A stretch of 64,000 nt of DNA from Xenophilus aerolatus (GCA_029968055.1 JASCNX010000001.1:372001-436000); one strand, 5' to 3'. Shown: positions 19,436-28,724, counted from the stretch's first letter. Translations and numbers: made by a program. The notes: a model not told the origin generated them from the letters alone.

Positions 19436-20357
19436 CGCCGCGCACCCTGCCGGTGCCACCGTCGTCCTGCTCGTCGCGTTCATCGGCCCCGGTGCGCCGC
19501 CGGTGCAGCACGCCGTTCACCTCCGCGCCGAAGATGAGGGTGGTGGCGCTCACGTACAGGAAGACCAGCGTCGCGACCACGCCGGCGAAGCTGCCGTACA
19601 CCAGCGCCAGCTTGCCTGCGGTGGCCAGCGTCTTCGACAGGCCGATGGCCGCCGCCACCCACATCGCCGCCCCCAGCAGCGCGCCCGGCAGCACGGTGCT
19701 CAGGTACTGCCGGCGGTCGGGCAGCCAGCCGTAGAGCAGCGCATACAGCGCCACGAGCACCGCGTACGCCAGCGCATAGCGCACCCCGAAATGCAGCCAC
19801 AGCACCTCGCGCGTGCGGCCGAAGTTGCGCGCCAGGAATTCCCACACATAGGGCATCACGATCACCGAGCTGAAGATGAACCAGGCGCCGAAGCCCACGA
19901 CGACCGTGAAGAGGGTGACCTTGATGCGCGCCTTCCAGAAGGGCAGGCCGCGCTCGATGCCGTAGGCGCGGTTGAGGGCCGAGCGCACCGCCTGCAGGCC
20001 CGACGATGCGGTCCAGACGGTGGCCACCACGCCGATGGTCAGCAGGGCCTGGTTGCGCTGCGCCAGCACCTGGTCGACCACCGGCAGCAGGGCGTGCTGG
20101 ACCACGCCGGGCGCGTACTCGAGCATCCGGCGGGCGACCGAGGCGGCGTCGCCGGGCTCGCCGACGAAGCCCGCGCCCGAGGACAGCAGGATCAGCATGG
20201 GAAACATCGCCAGCACCAGCGAGAAGGCCAGGCTGCCGGCCTGGTTGGCGCTCTGGTGCAGGATGTAGTGGCGGATGGCCGATACCAGCACAGCGACCCC
20301 CGGGACGGCCAGGGCGAAGCGACGCACGGTGGCAAGGAGTTGGCGCAGGCGGTTCAT
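19416..20357 (-). CDS. YihY/BrkB-family inner membrane protein
   Basis: A 313-residue protein with about six hydrophobic segments (for example SLAFSLVLAMFPMLILLSSG near residue 45, TLFTVVVGFGAWFIFSSVIV near 150, ALAYAVLVALYALLYGWL near 195 and ATLVFLYVSATTLIFGAEVN near 275). YLSTVLPGALLGAAMW and FGAEVN are typical of the YihY/UPF0761 (formerly 'ribonuclease BN', BrkB-like) family. The function is not established. The ATG at 20357 is preferred over TTG at 20363. The hydrophilic acidic tail overlaps the ligase start. Confidence 0.9.
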   Translation of the reverse strand: MNRLRQLLATVRRFALAVPGVAVLVSAIRHYILHQSANQAGSLAFSLVLAMFPMLILLSSGAGFVGEPGDAASVARRMLEYAPGVVQHALLPVVDQVLAQRNQALLTIGVVATVWTASSGLQAVRSALNRAYGIERGLPFWKARIKVTLFTVVVGFGAWFIFSSVIVMPYVWEFLARNFGRTREVLWLHFGVRYALAYAVLVALYALLYGWLPDRRQYLSTVLPGALLGAAMWVAAAIGLSKTLATAGKLALVYGSFAGVVATLVFLYVSATTLIFGAEVNGVLHRRRTGADERDEQDDGGTGRVRGDAEASA

Positions 20358-20450
20358 CGGCAAGCGGCGATGATCGCCGTGCCCCGCGCGGCGCGCCGTC
20401 GGCGCGGGCGGGCGCCCGCCGTCAGCGAAGGCCGGGCCGCCGCATCGTCG

Positions 20451-21263
20451 TCACACGACCTTCAGGCCCTTGAGGGCAGGATCGCCCGGCGGCGTGGCGA
20501 TCTTCATGTCCTTGAGCGTCTTGACCAGCAGGCGCGCGACCATGAGGTTGCGCTGGCGCTTGCTGTCGGCCGGAATGACGTGCCAGGGTGCATGTGCCGT
20601 CGAGGTGGCGGCCAGCGCCTTGCCGTAGGCGCGCTGGTAGTCGTCCCATTTCTCGCGCACGGCCAGGTCGCCCATGCTGAACTTCCACTGCTTGCCCGGC
20701 GTGTCGATGCGCGCCTGCAGCCGCCCGCGCTGCTCGTTCTTGCTGATGTGCAGCATGCACTTGACCAGCGTGGTGCCGGTCTCGGCGAGCAGGCGCTCGA
20801 AGTCGTTGATCTGCGCATAGCGCCGCTGCGTCTCGGCCTTGTCGATCCAGCCCTCCACCACGGGCACCAGCACGTCCTCGTAGTGGCTGCGGTTCCACAC
20901 CGCGATCTCGCCGGCCCGCGGCACCACGGCGTGGCAGCGCCAGAGGAAGTCGCGCGCCTTCTCCTCCTCGGTGGGCGCCTTGAAGGCGGCCACGCGCACG
21001 CCCAGGGGCGAGGTGCGTGAGAACACCCAGCGGATGGTGCCGTCCTTGCCGCTGGTGTCCATGCCCTGCAGCACCAGCAGCAGCTTGCGGCGGCCTTCGG
21101 CGTGCAGCAGGTTCTGCAACTCGTCCAGTTCCTCGGCCAGGCTGTCGAGGCGCACGCGTTCGGTGGCCTCGTCGTCGAGCTGGAAGGGGGTGTCGCCGGG
21201 ATCGATGTGCGAGAGCTTGAAACGGCCGTCGGTCGAAACGCGGTAGTGCTTGAGGCTGCTCAT
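20451..21263 (-). CDS. Polyphosphate kinase 2 family protein (PPK2)
   Basis: A 270-residue protein of the PPK2 fold, related to thymidylate kinase. The Walker A motif GMDTSGKDG is at residues 67-75, followed by the lid/Walker B type segments AFKAPTEEEKARDFLWR, IAVWNRSHYEDVLV and CMLHISKNEQ. PPK2 enzymes move phosphate between polyphosphate and nucleotides (ADP/AMP/GDP); the class and preferred nucleotide cannot be read from the sequence. The single-domain length fits class I or III. It lies between yihY and the Hsp15 gene on the same strand. Confidence 0.92.
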   Translation of the reverse strand: MSSLKHYRVSTDGRFKLSHIDPGDTPFQLDDEATERVRLDSLAEELDELQNLLHAEGRRKLLLVLQGMDTSGKDGTIRWVFSRTSPLGVRVAAFKAPTEEEKARDFLWRCHAVVPRAGEIAVWNRSHYEDVLVPVVEGWIDKAETQRRYAQINDFERLLAETGTTLVKCMLHISKNEQRGRLQARIDTPGKQWKFSMGDLAVREKWDDYQRAYGKALAATSTAHAPWHVIPADSKRQRNLMVARLLVKTLKDMKIATPPGDPALKGLKVV

Positions 21264-21315
21264 GGCAATGGGCGGAGGTGCAAAGCCGGCAGCCTACCCG
21301 ATGCGGCGGGATGCT

Positions 21316-21753
21316 TCAGCGGCCGCCGCCGCCCGGCTCGTCGTCCACGCTGGCGCTCCAGCGGTCGCCCCAGCCGTGCTGGCGCGCCGTGTCGAGGTGT
21401 CGCCGCTCGCGCTTGGTGGGGCGGCCCTGCTCGATGCTCAGCGCCGGCTCGCGCGAGACGCGCCTCGCGTCCCGCGCCGCGGCTTGGGCGGCGATGCTCT
21501 CGGGCGTTTCCTCGTAGAGCTGCTGGGCGACGGGGGCCGGGCCGCGCTGCAGGCTCAGGCCCAGCACGCGCACCGTGCGCATCACCGGGCCCTGGCGCAG
21601 GGCCACGGTGTCGCCGGGCTTGATCTCGCGGGCAGGTTTGGCGGTGTCGCCGTTGACCTGCACCCGGTTCTTGCCGATCTCGTCCACGGCGAGGGAGCGG
21701 GTCTTGTAGAAGCGGGCGGCCCAGAGCCACTTGTCGATGCGCATGCGCTCCAT
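21316..21753 (-). CDS. hslR: S4-domain RNA-binding heat-shock protein 15
   Basis: A 145-residue protein with an N-terminal S4 domain (MRIDKWLWAARFYKTRSLAVDEIGKNRVQVNG) and a basic, Gly-rich tail. The arrangement matches Hsp15, which binds free 50S subunits that carry a blocked nascent chain and helps recycle them. The ATG at 21753 and a second ATG three codons on (MERM-RIDK) are both possible starts. It is 84 bp downstream of tctE on the same strand and 52 bp before the PPK2 gene. Confidence 0.9.
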   Translation of the reverse strand: MERMRIDKWLWAARFYKTRSLAVDEIGKNRVQVNGDTAKPAREIKPGDTVALRQGPVMRTVRVLGLSLQRGPAPVAQQLYEETPESIAAQAAARDARRVSREPALSIEQGRPTKRERRHLDTARQHGWGDRWSASVDDEPGGGGR

Positions 21754-21837
21754 GAATTCGGAATCTGCGACGAAACGGGATGTGCCGGTGAAGGCGGGAG
21801 GGTTCGGTCGACGTAGGTGGGGGCGTCGGCGGCCGGC

Positions 21838-23256
21838 TCAAGGCATGCCGTCGCGATCGGGCGGCAAGGGCAGCCGCACCACCGCGTCCAGCCCGAGCAC
21901 CCGGCCGTCGGCGCCGAGGCGATTGTCGAGCGAGATCGTGCCCCCCAGGGTCTGCACGATCTCCAGGCAGATGGCCAGGCCCAGGCCGGAGCCCTTGGCC
22001 ACGTCGCCGGCGGCAAAGGGCGCGAACAGGCGCTGGCGCAGCTCGGTGGAAATGCCCGGCCCGGCATCGCGCACGCGCAGCACCGCCTCGCGCCCCTGCG
22101 GCGCCACCCGCAGCGCCAGCGCGCCGCCCGGCGGGCTGTGCTTGATCGCGTTGTGCAACAGGTTGCGGGCGAGCTCCAGCAGCATCCAGCGGTGGGCGTC
22201 GACGCGCGCGGGCGTCACGTCGAGTTCGAAGTCGAGCGACCGGTCGGCGATCAGCGGCGACAGGTCCAGCGCCACCTGCCGCACCATCTCGCCCAGGTCC
22301 AGCGATTCCGACTCGGGCTGCTGGCGCAGCTGCTCGATCTTGGCCAGCGACAGCATCTGGTTGGCCAGGGCCGTGGCGCGCTCGACCGTCTCGCGGATCT
22401 CGCCCAACGCCTGAGCCGGCGGCACGTCGCCGCGCTGCGCCGACTGCACCTGCGCCTTGAGCACCGCCAGCGGCGTGCGCAGCTGGTGCGCGGCATCGCG
22501 CACGAAGCGTTTCTGGTGCGCCAGCAGGCGCTGCAGCCGGCCCATGACGCCGGTCATCGCATCGACCAGCGGCAGCAGCTCGCGCGGGGCGTGCGGCGCG
22601 TCGATGGGCGAGAGGTCGTCCACCGCGCGGGCCTCGATCGCCTCGCCCAGCGCACGCACCGGCCGGGTGGCGCGCTGGACGACCGCCACCGTGACGGCCG
22701 CCACCACCGCCAGCAGCAGCAGCTGGCGCCACAGCATGTCGACCAGCAGGCGGCGCGCCAGCGTCTCGCGCAGCTCCAGCGTCTCGGCCACCTGCACCAC
22801 GGCCATGCCGCGGCCACGCGCGCTGGCCACCGGCTGCAGCAGCACGGCCACGCGGACGGGCTGGTCGCGGAAGTCGTCGTCGTAGAAGTCGACCAGGGCC
22901 GCGTAGGGCGGGCGGGCGGGCAGCTTGCCGCGCCAGAACGGCAGCTCGGCAAAACCCGACACCATTTCGCCGGCCTGGGTCGACACGCGGTAGTACATGC
23001 GGCTTTTGTTGTCGGCCTCGAAGGCCTCGAGCGCCGAGTAGGGCACCGTGGCGCGGATCGAGGCGGTGTCGTCGTAGCCGTCGACGTCGAGCTGCTCGCC
23101 GATGGTCTTGGCCGAGGCCAGCAGCGTGCGGTCGTAGGCCGTGGTGGCGGCCGCCAGCGCCTGGCGGTACACGCTCACGCTGTTGATGATGATGAAAAGC
23201 GCCACCGGGGCCAACAGGCCCAGCAGCAGCCGGAAGCGCAGCGAGGTGCGGCGCAT
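21838..23256 (-). CDS. tctE: Sensor histidine kinase (TctE-like)
   Basis: A 472-residue membrane kinase. A first transmembrane helix (FRLLLGLLAPVALFIIINSV) is followed by a periplasmic sensor region of about 130 residues, a second helix (LLLLAVVAAVTVAVV), a HAMP-like segment, the H-box FVRDAAHQLRTPLA with the phosphorylated His, and an ATPase domain (NLLHNAIKHS, DAGPGI, GSGLGLAI). In TctE/BctE systems the sensor detects tricarboxylates such as citrate; that ligand is an inference from context here. It starts 2 nt after the regulator stop codon and is divergent from the tctCBA genes. Confidence 0.92.
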   Translation of the reverse strand: MRRTSLRFRLLLGLLAPVALFIIINSVSVYRQALAAATTAYDRTLLASAKTIGEQLDVDGYDDTASIRATVPYSALEAFEADNKSRMYYRVSTQAGEMVSGFAELPFWRGKLPARPPYAALVDFYDDDFRDQPVRVAVLLQPVASARGRGMAVVQVAETLELRETLARRLLVDMLWRQLLLLAVVAAVTVAVVQRATRPVRALGEAIEARAVDDLSPIDAPHAPRELLPLVDAMTGVMGRLQRLLAHQKRFVRDAAHQLRTPLAVLKAQVQSAQRGDVPPAQALGEIRETVERATALANQMLSLAKIEQLRQQPESESLDLGEMVRQVALDLSPLIADRSLDFELDVTPARVDAHRWMLLELARNLLHNAIKHSPPGGALALRVAPQGREAVLRVRDAGPGISTELRQRLFAPFAAGDVAKGSGLGLAICLEIVQTLGGTISLDNRLGADGRVLGLDAVVRLPLPPDRDGMP

Positions 23257-23258
23257 GC

Positions 23259-23951
23259 TCAGCCGGCGTCCGGCGCGGCCTTGAGCAGGTAGCCCAGCCC
23301 GCGCAGCGTGACCAGCGTGGTGCCGGTGCCGGCCAGCTTCTTGCGCAACCGGTACACCACCACCTCGATCGCCTCGTACTGCACCTCGGCCGCGCCGGGA
23401 AAGACCAGCTCGAAGAGCCGTTCCTTGCTCACGGCATGGCCGGGCTTGGCCATCAGCGCCTGCATCAGGGCGAGTTCGCGCGGCGTGAGCTCCAGCACCT
23501 CGGCGCCGCGGTAGATGGCGCCGCTGTCGGGCTCGAAGCGCAGCGCCCCCACTTCCAGGGGCGTCGGCACGCCCTCGTCGGCCGGTGCATCCTGGCGCCG
23601 CCGGCGCAGTGCCCGCAGGCGCGCCTCCAGCTCGTCCAGGTCGAAGGGCTTGGGCAGGTAGTCGTCGGCGCCGGCGTTCAGGCCCATCACGCGGTCGCCC
23701 ACGGTGCCGCGCGCGGTGAGCAGCAGCACCGGGGCGCGCAGGCCGGCCGCACGGGCCTGGGCCAGCACCTGCAGGCCGTCGAGGTTGGGCAGGCTCAGGT
23801 CGAGCGCCACGACGTCGGGATCGAGCGCTCGCCACTGGGCCAGGGCCTGGGCGCCGTCGCCGCACACCCGCACGTCGATCTGGCGACGCCCCAGCGTGCG
23901 CTGCAGGGTCGTCTGCATGGTAGGGTCGTCTTCGACGAGGAGCAGCTTCAT
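23259..23951 (-). CDS. tctD: OmpR-family response regulator (TctD-like)
   Basis: A 230-residue regulator. The receiver domain has the acidic pair EDD (residues 7-9), the phosphorylation site Asp51 (VALDLSLPNLDG) and the conserved Lys of LPKPFD. A winged-helix DNA-binding domain ends the protein (ELTPRELALMQALMAKPGHAVSKERLF, YRLRKKLAG and TLRGLGYLL). The ATG at 23951 gives MKLLLVEDD; 13 more codons are open upstream. It should control the divergent tctCBA genes, in whose upstream region an 11-bp direct repeat lies (24090-24111). Confidence 0.94.
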   Translation of the reverse strand: MKLLLVEDDPTMQTTLQRTLGRRQIDVRVCGDGAQALAQWRALDPDVVALDLSLPNLDGLQVLAQARAAGLRAPVLLLTARGTVGDRVMGLNAGADDYLPKPFDLDELEARLRALRRRRQDAPADEGVPTPLEVGALRFEPDSGAIYRGAEVLELTPRELALMQALMAKPGHAVSKERLFELVFPGAAEVQYEAIEVVVYRLRKKLAGTGTTLVTLRGLGYLLKAAPDAG

Positions 23952-24089
23952 GGGCGGGGCAGGGCGCGGGGGCGCCGGGAGTTTCAGCATCCTGCGGCCG
24001 GGCGACGGGATGCGGCCCGCGCAGGCCCTCAGTGATTACCCCGAGGCGGGCGACAGCCAACTGACAGCGGGGCGGCGCATCATAGCGGC

Positions 24090-24111
24090 GCTCAGGTTCC
24101 GCTCAGGTTCC
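24090..24111 (+). promoter_or_regulatory. Tandem 11-bp direct repeat, likely TctD binding site
   Basis: GCTCAGGTTCC occurs twice without a gap (24090-24100 and 24101-24111), and TTCC comes once more just after. Adjacent 11-bp direct repeats are the classic layout of sites for OmpR/PhoB-family dimers. The site lies 43 bp before the tctC start codon, between the divergent regulator and transporter genes. Binding by TctD is inferred. Confidence 0.6.
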
Positions 24112-24154
24112 GTTCCAGCGATCCGATCCCAACGACCCCCTAGGAGACATCGAC

Positions 24155-25114
24155 ATGCGTCGCGACACCTTCCTGAAATCCCTCGCCGCCCTGGCCGCCA
24201 CCGGCGCGCTGCCGCTGTCGGCGCATGCCGCGGCCAACATCAAGATGATGATCCCCGCCAACCCGGGCGGCGGCTGGGACACCACGGGCCGCGCACTGGG
24301 CAAGGCCCTGACCGACGGCAAGCTGGCCGACACCGTCACCTACGACAACAAGGGCGGCGCCGCCGGCGCGCTGGGCCTGGCGCAGTTCGTCAACGGCTCC
24401 AAGGGCGACGCCAACGCGCTGATGGTCATGGGCGCCGTGATGCTCGGCGGCATCATCACCGGCAAGCCGCCGGTGAACCTGTCGCAGGCCACGCCCATCG
24501 CGCGCCTGACCAGCGAATACAACGTCTTCGTGCTGCCCGCCAACTCGCCGCTGAAGACCATGGCCGACGTCGTCGCCCAGCTCAAGAAGGACCCGGGCAG
24601 CGTCAAGTGGGGCGGCGGCTCGCGCGGCTCCACCGAGCACATCGCCGCGGCCATGATCGCGCAGAAGGTCGGTGCCGACCCGTCGAAGATCAACTACGTG
24701 GCCTTCCGCGGGGGCGGCGAGGCGACCGCGGCCGTCCTGGGTGGCAACGTCACCGTGGGCGGCAGCGGCTACAGCGAATTCGCGCCCTACATCGCCGACG
24801 GCAAGATGAAGGCCATCGCCGTGACGTCCGCGCAGCGCCTGCCGGGCATCGACGTGCCCACGCTCAAGGAGCAGGGCATCGACGTCGAGATCGGCAACTG
24901 GCGCGGCGTCTACGGCGCCCCCGGCATCAGCGCCGAGCAGCGCAAGGCCTTGACCGACCTGGTGCTGGCCGCGATCAAGACGCCGTCGTGGGCCGATGCG
25001 ATGAAGAAGAACGACTGGACCCCCGCCGTGCTGAGCGGCCCGGCCTTCGACAAGTTCGTCGACGACGAGTTCGCCAGCCTGCGCGCCACCATGACCAAGT
25101 CGGGCATGGTCTGA
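24155..25114 (+). CDS. tctC: Tripartite tricarboxylate transporter, substrate-binding protein (Bug family)
   Basis: A 319-residue exported protein. The signal peptide MRRDTFLKSLAALAATGALPLSAHAA precedes the Bug/TctC core IKMMIPANPGGGWDTTGRALGKAL, with the usual NKGGAAGALGLAQF and VPTLKEQGIDVEIGNWRGVYGAPGI in part. It binds the substrate in the periplasm and delivers it to TctA/TctB. GGAG (in CTAGGAGAC) lies upstream of the ATG. Citrate or another tricarboxylate is the expected ligand because of the linked tctDE pair, but Bug proteins vary widely in ligand. Confidence 0.94.
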   Translation: MRRDTFLKSLAALAATGALPLSAHAAANIKMMIPANPGGGWDTTGRALGKALTDGKLADTVTYDNKGGAAGALGLAQFVNGSKGDANALMVMGAVMLGGIITGKPPVNLSQATPIARLTSEYNVFVLPANSPLKTMADVVAQLKKDPGSVKWGGGSRGSTEHIAAAMIAQKVGADPSKINYVAFRGGGEATAAVLGGNVTVGGSGYSEFAPYIADGKMKAIAVTSAQRLPGIDVPTLKEQGIDVEIGNWRGVYGAPGISAEQRKALTDLVLAAIKTPSWADAMKKNDWTPAVLSGPAFDKFVDDEFASLRATMTKSGMV

Positions 25115-25265
25115 CGGGGCGCACCGCTCGCGTCTTCTACCGACAACCAGCCACGCTGTCACACGGATCGGCCCACGGGCCATGTCCTTCGGCACGGCGT
25201 CCCTCGCGGGTCCCGTGCCTTTTTTCGGCCGGCAGCGGGCCGCCTTCCATCCGGAGATTCCAACG

Positions 25266-25796
25266 ATGACAAACACGGACACCTCGCCGCCCAGCGGCGC
25301 CACCTGGCCGCAGACCCTGGTGGGCGCGGGCGTGCTGCTCACCGGCCTGGGCATGGCCTGGGGCGCCACGGGCATCTCGTCCGAGGCCGGCTACAGCGGC
25401 GTCGGCCCCAACTTCCTGCCCTGGCTGGTGTCGATCGTGCTCACGATCTGCGGCGCCTGGATCATCTGGGAAGCGCGTACCGGGGGCTTCCGCGAGATGG
25501 ACGAGGAGGGCCCGACGGCGCCCCCCTACTGGACCGGCTTCGTCTGGGTCTCGGCCGGGCTGCTGCTCAATGCCGGGCTGATCACCACCATCGGCTTCGT
25601 GCTCAGCTGCACCCTGTGCTACCTGCTGGCGGTGCAGGGCCTGCGCCGCGCCAGCGGCCAGCCGATCGCCAATGCGCCGGCCACCTGGATCAAGGACCTG
25701 CTGGTGGGCCTGGCGATCTCCGCGCCCGTGTTCTGGGCCTTCACCAAGTTCCTGGCGATCAACCTGCCGGGCCTGACCGCCACCGGCTGGATTTGA
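25266..25796 (+). CDS. tctB: Tripartite tricarboxylate transporter, small membrane subunit
   Basis: A 176-residue protein with four hydrophobic segments (TLVGAGVLLTGLGMAWGATG, FLPWLVSIVLTICGAWIIW, TGFVWVSAGLLLNAGLIT and DLLVGLAISAPVFWAFTKFL). The size and TM count fit TctB, the small integral subunit that works with TctA. GGAGA lies before the ATG at 25266, which I prefer to an in-frame start at 25182 with no such site. It lies between tctC (151 bp) and tctA (13 bp), as in other tctCBA operons. Confidence 0.9.
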   Translation: MTNTDTSPPSGATWPQTLVGAGVLLTGLGMAWGATGISSEAGYSGVGPNFLPWLVSIVLTICGAWIIWEARTGGFREMDEEGPTAPPYWTGFVWVSAGLLLNAGLITTIGFVLSCTLCYLLAVQGLRRASGQPIANAPATWIKDLLVGLAISAPVFWAFTKFLAINLPGLTATGWI

Positions 25797-25809
25797 GGGA
25801 GCCCGCGCC

Positions 25810-27327
25810 ATGGACATCTTCAACGCACTTCTCCAGGGCTTCGCGCAGGCCGTCACCGTCACCAACCTGCTGTGGTGCCTCGTCGGCTGCGCGCTGGGCA
25901 CGGCCGTGGGCGTGCTGCCCGGCATCGGCCCGGCGGTGGCCGTCGCCATGCTGCTGCCCATCACCGGCAAGGTCGACGTCACGGCCTCGATGATCTTCTT
26001 CGCCGGCATCTACTACGGCGCCATGTACGGTGGCTCGACCACCTCGATCCTGCTGAACACGCCGGGTGAAACGGCTTCCATGGTCACGGCCATGGAGGGC
26101 AACAAGATGGCCAAGAGCGGCCGCGCCGGCGCGGCGCTGGCGACCTCGGCCATCGGCTCCTTCGTGGCGGGCACCATCGCCACCGTCATCGTCACGCTCT
26201 TTGCGCCCTACGTGGCCGACTACGCGGTGAAGCTGGCCGCCCCCGAGTACTTCCTGCTCATGGTGCTGGCCTTCACCACCGTGAGCGCGGTGCTGGGCAA
26301 GAGCACGCTGCGCGGCATGACGGCGCTGTTCATCGGCCTGGCCGCGGGCTGCGTGGGCATGGACCAGATCTCGGGTCAGGGCCGCTACGTCGGCGGCGTG
26401 CCCGAGCTGCTCGACGGCATCGAGATCGTGCTCGTGGCCGTCGGCCTGTTCGCGGTGGCCGAGGTGCTGTACGCCGCGCTGTACGAAGGCCGCGTCGTCG
26501 AGAGCCAGAACCGCATGAGCCGGGTGCACATGAGCGCGCGCGACTGGAAGCGGTCGATTCCCGCCTGGCTGCGCGGCACCGCCATCGGCGCGCCCTTCGG
26601 CTGCATTCCCGCGGGCGGCACCGAGATCCCGACCTTCCTGAGCTACGCCACCGAGAAGAAGCTGACCAAGGACCCGGCCGACCGCGCCGAGTTCGGCACC
26701 ACCGGCGCCATCGAGGGTGTGGCCGGCCCCGAGGCCGCCAACAACGCCACCGTGACCGCCGCGCTGATCCCGCTGCTCACGCTGGGCATCCCGACCAGCA
26801 ACACCACGGCCATCCTGCTGGGTGCCTTCCAGAACTACGGCATCCAGCCGGGCCCGCAGCTCTTCACGACCAGCGCGGCGCTGGTGTGGGCGCTGATCGC
26901 GTCGCTGTACATCGGCAACGTGATGCTGCTGGTGCTCAACCTGCCGATGGTGGGCCTGTGGGTCAAGCTGCTGAAGATCCCCAAGCCGCAGCTCTACGCG
27001 GGCATCCTGATCTTCGCGACCGTGGGTGCCTACGGCATGCGGCAGAGCGCCTTCGATCTCTTCCTGCTCTATGCCATCGGCGTGCTGGGCGTGATCATGC
27101 GGCGCTTCGACTTCCCGACCGCGCCCGTGGTCGTCGGCATGATCCTCGGCCCGCTGGCCGAGGCCAACCTGCGCAACGCGCTGTCGATCGGCGAGGGAAG
27201 CCCCATGGTCTTCCTGCAGCGGCCCATGTCGATCACCCTCATCGTCATCGTGCTGGCCGTGCTGATCCTGCCGCGCGTGGCCAAGCGCATGTCGGAGCGC
27301 AAGCGCCGGCTCGAGGCGGCGGCCTGA
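25810..27327 (+). CDS. tctA: Tripartite tricarboxylate transporter, large permease subunit
   Basis: A 505-residue membrane protein with about 11-12 hydrophobic segments. It has the TctA signatures [23 protein letters not shown] (shortened), [15 protein letters not shown], and in the second half [21 protein letters not shown] and [17 protein letters not shown], which repeat the same substrate-pathway motif. It forms the sodium- or proton-coupled permease of the TctABC system. The ATG is 13 bp after the tctB stop. It is the last gene of the operon; no clear terminator follows in the 57-bp gap. Confidence 0.95.
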   Translation: MDIFNALLQGFAQAVTVTNLLWCLVGCALGTAVGVLPGIGPAVAVAMLLPITGKVDVTASMIFFAGIYYGAMYGGSTTSILLNTPGETASMVTAMEGNKMAKSGRAGAALATSAIGSFVAGTIATVIVTLFAPYVADYAVKLAAPEYFLLMVLAFTTVSAVLGKSTLRGMTALFIGLAAGCVGMDQISGQGRYVGGVPELLDGIEIVLVAVGLFAVAEVLYAALYEGRVVESQNRMSRVHMSARDWKRSIPAWLRGTAIGAPFGCIPAGGTEIPTFLSYATEKKLTKDPADRAEFGTTGAIEGVAGPEAANNATVTAALIPLLTLGIPTSNTTAILLGAFQNYGIQPGPQLFTTSAALVWALIASLYIGNVMLLVLNLPMVGLWVKLLKIPKPQLYAGILIFATVGAYGMRQSAFDLFLLYAIGVLGVIMRRFDFPTAPVVVGMILGPLAEANLRNALSIGEGSPMVFLQRPMSITLIVIVLAVLILPRVAKRMSERKRRLEAAA

Positions 27328-27384
27328 AGTGGGCGGGCTTCTTGCTGCAAGGCAAGCCCAGCCCCCACTTCACCGTCCCCCGAC

Positions 27385-27861
27385 ATGACCGCCGCCCCGA
27401 TTCGCGCCCCACGAACCCCCTTGCTCCACGTGCGTCCCAGCGGGGTGCACGGCCTCGGTGCGTTCGCGGCCGTCGACCTGCCCGCCGGCACGAAGCTCGG
27501 TCGCTACACGGGACGCCGCTTCAACGCGGTGCAGGTCGCCGCCATGGACTGGGACAGCACGCTGACCTACCTCTTCGGCCTGTCGGACGGCACACTGATC
27601 GACGGCGGCCGGGGCGGCAACGAGATGCGCCACCTCAACCACGCGTGCGAGCCGAACTGCGAGGCGCGCGAGGAGCACGGCGCGCGCGGCCGGCTGGAAC
27701 TCGGCATCCACACGCTGCGCGAGGTGCGCGCGGGCGAGGAGCTCTTCCTCGACTATGCACTCACGGTCGACGCGGCGGAGGGGCCGGGCGACTATCCCTG
27801 CCGCTGCGGCTCGCACCGATGCCGGGGCACGATGGTGGCGGTCTCGACCGAGGCTGCCTGA
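27385..27861 (+). CDS. SET-domain protein
   Basis: A 158-residue protein that is essentially a SET domain. VRPSGVHGLGAFAAVDLPAGTKLGRYTGR opens it, the NHxCxPNC motif appears as MRHLNHACEPNCEAREEHG, then GEELFLDYAL, and a post-SET cysteine cluster CRCGSHRCRG ends it. These are the S-adenosylmethionine and lysine-channel motifs of protein lysine methyltransferases. The bacterial target is unknown. The ATG follows tctA by 57 bp. The gene could have been gained from eukaryotes in the distant past, but its base composition equals its neighbours. Confidence 0.88.
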   Translation: MTAAPIRAPRTPLLHVRPSGVHGLGAFAAVDLPAGTKLGRYTGRRFNAVQVAAMDWDSTLTYLFGLSDGTLIDGGRGGNEMRHLNHACEPNCEAREEHGARGRLELGIHTLREVRAGEELFLDYALTVDAAEGPGDYPCRCGSHRCRGTMVAVSTEAA

Positions 27862-28030
27862 ACACCCCGGTACCGCGACGGCTCCTGTCGCCGAATGCAT
27901 TTGCACACCTTGTCGGGTTGATCGATGGCGGCGTGCAAGTTAAAACCGGACGCATCGCCCCTTTCCGGCCCTGGCGTCGCATCGTCTGCCGTGCTTCGCC
28001 GCCCAGGGGCCGGACGACAAAGAGAACCCC

Positions 28031-28312
28031 ATGACCGATTGGATGATGGTGGCCGCCGCCGTGGTGGCCGCCCTGGTGCTGGCAGGCGCATGGACCTGGT
28101 GGCGGCGCCGACGCACACCGAGGGAGACGCCGACCGTCGCATTGGTGCGGCGGCGTCGCGAGCTGCAATCGCGCCTTCAGGACCTCGCGGGCCCCAACAG
28201 CGAAGGCATCGTGCGCCAGGAGGCCCAGCGCATGCATTCCAGCCCGATGGACCTGCACGTGCTCGAAGCGGCGGTCGCACGCGCGGAAAAGCTCGCCGCC
28301 ACCCGGCGATGA
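28031..28312 (+). CDS. Small protein with one membrane helix, function unknown
   Basis: A 93-residue protein. One transmembrane helix (WMMVAAAVVAALVLAGAWTWW, residues 4-24, listed here only as its limits) is followed by a strongly basic, helical cytoplasmic part (RRRRTPRE, LVRRRRELQSRLQDL). AAGAGAACCCC lies before the ATG. I do not recognise a family. It follows the SET gene by 169 bp in which I see no other feature. Confidence 0.6.
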   Translation: MTDWMMVAAAVVAALVLAGAWTWWRRRRTPRETPTVALVRRRRELQSRLQDLAGPNSEGIVRQEAQRMHSSPMDLHVLEAAVARAEKLAATRR

Positions 28313-28346
28313 GCGCCGGCCCGGCGTCGCGACAGCCGTCCGGCGT

Positions 28347-28724
28347 TCAGGGCCGGACGATGCGGTCGCCGGGCGGCGGCACGGCCGTCACCGAGCGGCC
28401 GTCGGGCGAGGTCACGTAGTCCGAGCCGCTCGACGGCGGTGGCGCGCCTTGCGGCGTCATGACGACGGCGCGGCCGTCGGACGATTCCTGAGGCGTCTGC
28501 ACGGGCGGGGCGCCCCCGTTCGCACGGTCGAGCAGCTGCCCGGCGCCGCGCACGCAGGCCTCGCGCTGCGGCGCAGGGCGGCCATCGTTGCATCGGGCGA
28601 TCTGGTCTTCGTAGCGCTGCTGCGCGTTGCCCGCGCCTTGCGCGGCCACCGTGCCCGATGCTGCGAGCGCCAGGCAGGCCAGGAGACGCAGTGGCGTGGG
28701 ACGAAGGTGGGTGAGGCCGGGCAT
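28347..28724 (-). CDS. Small exported protein of unknown function
   Basis: A 125-residue protein with a signal peptide (LRLLACLALAASGTVAA-QG). The mature part has one possible disulphide pair (YEDQIARCNDGRPAPQREACVRGAG) and then a Pro/Gly/Ser-rich, probably disordered tail (PPPSSGSDYVTSPDGRSVTAVPPPGDR in part). Proteins of this shape are frequent in Burkholderiales, but no function is known to me. The ATG at 28724 is chosen because the signal peptide follows it; the frame is open 54 codons further upstream. Confidence 0.65.
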   Translation of the reverse strand: MPGLTHLRPTPLRLLACLALAASGTVAAQGAGNAQQRYEDQIARCNDGRPAPQREACVRGAGQLLDRANGGAPPVQTPQESSDGRAVVMTPQGAPPPSSGSDYVTSPDGRSVTAVPPPGDRIVRP

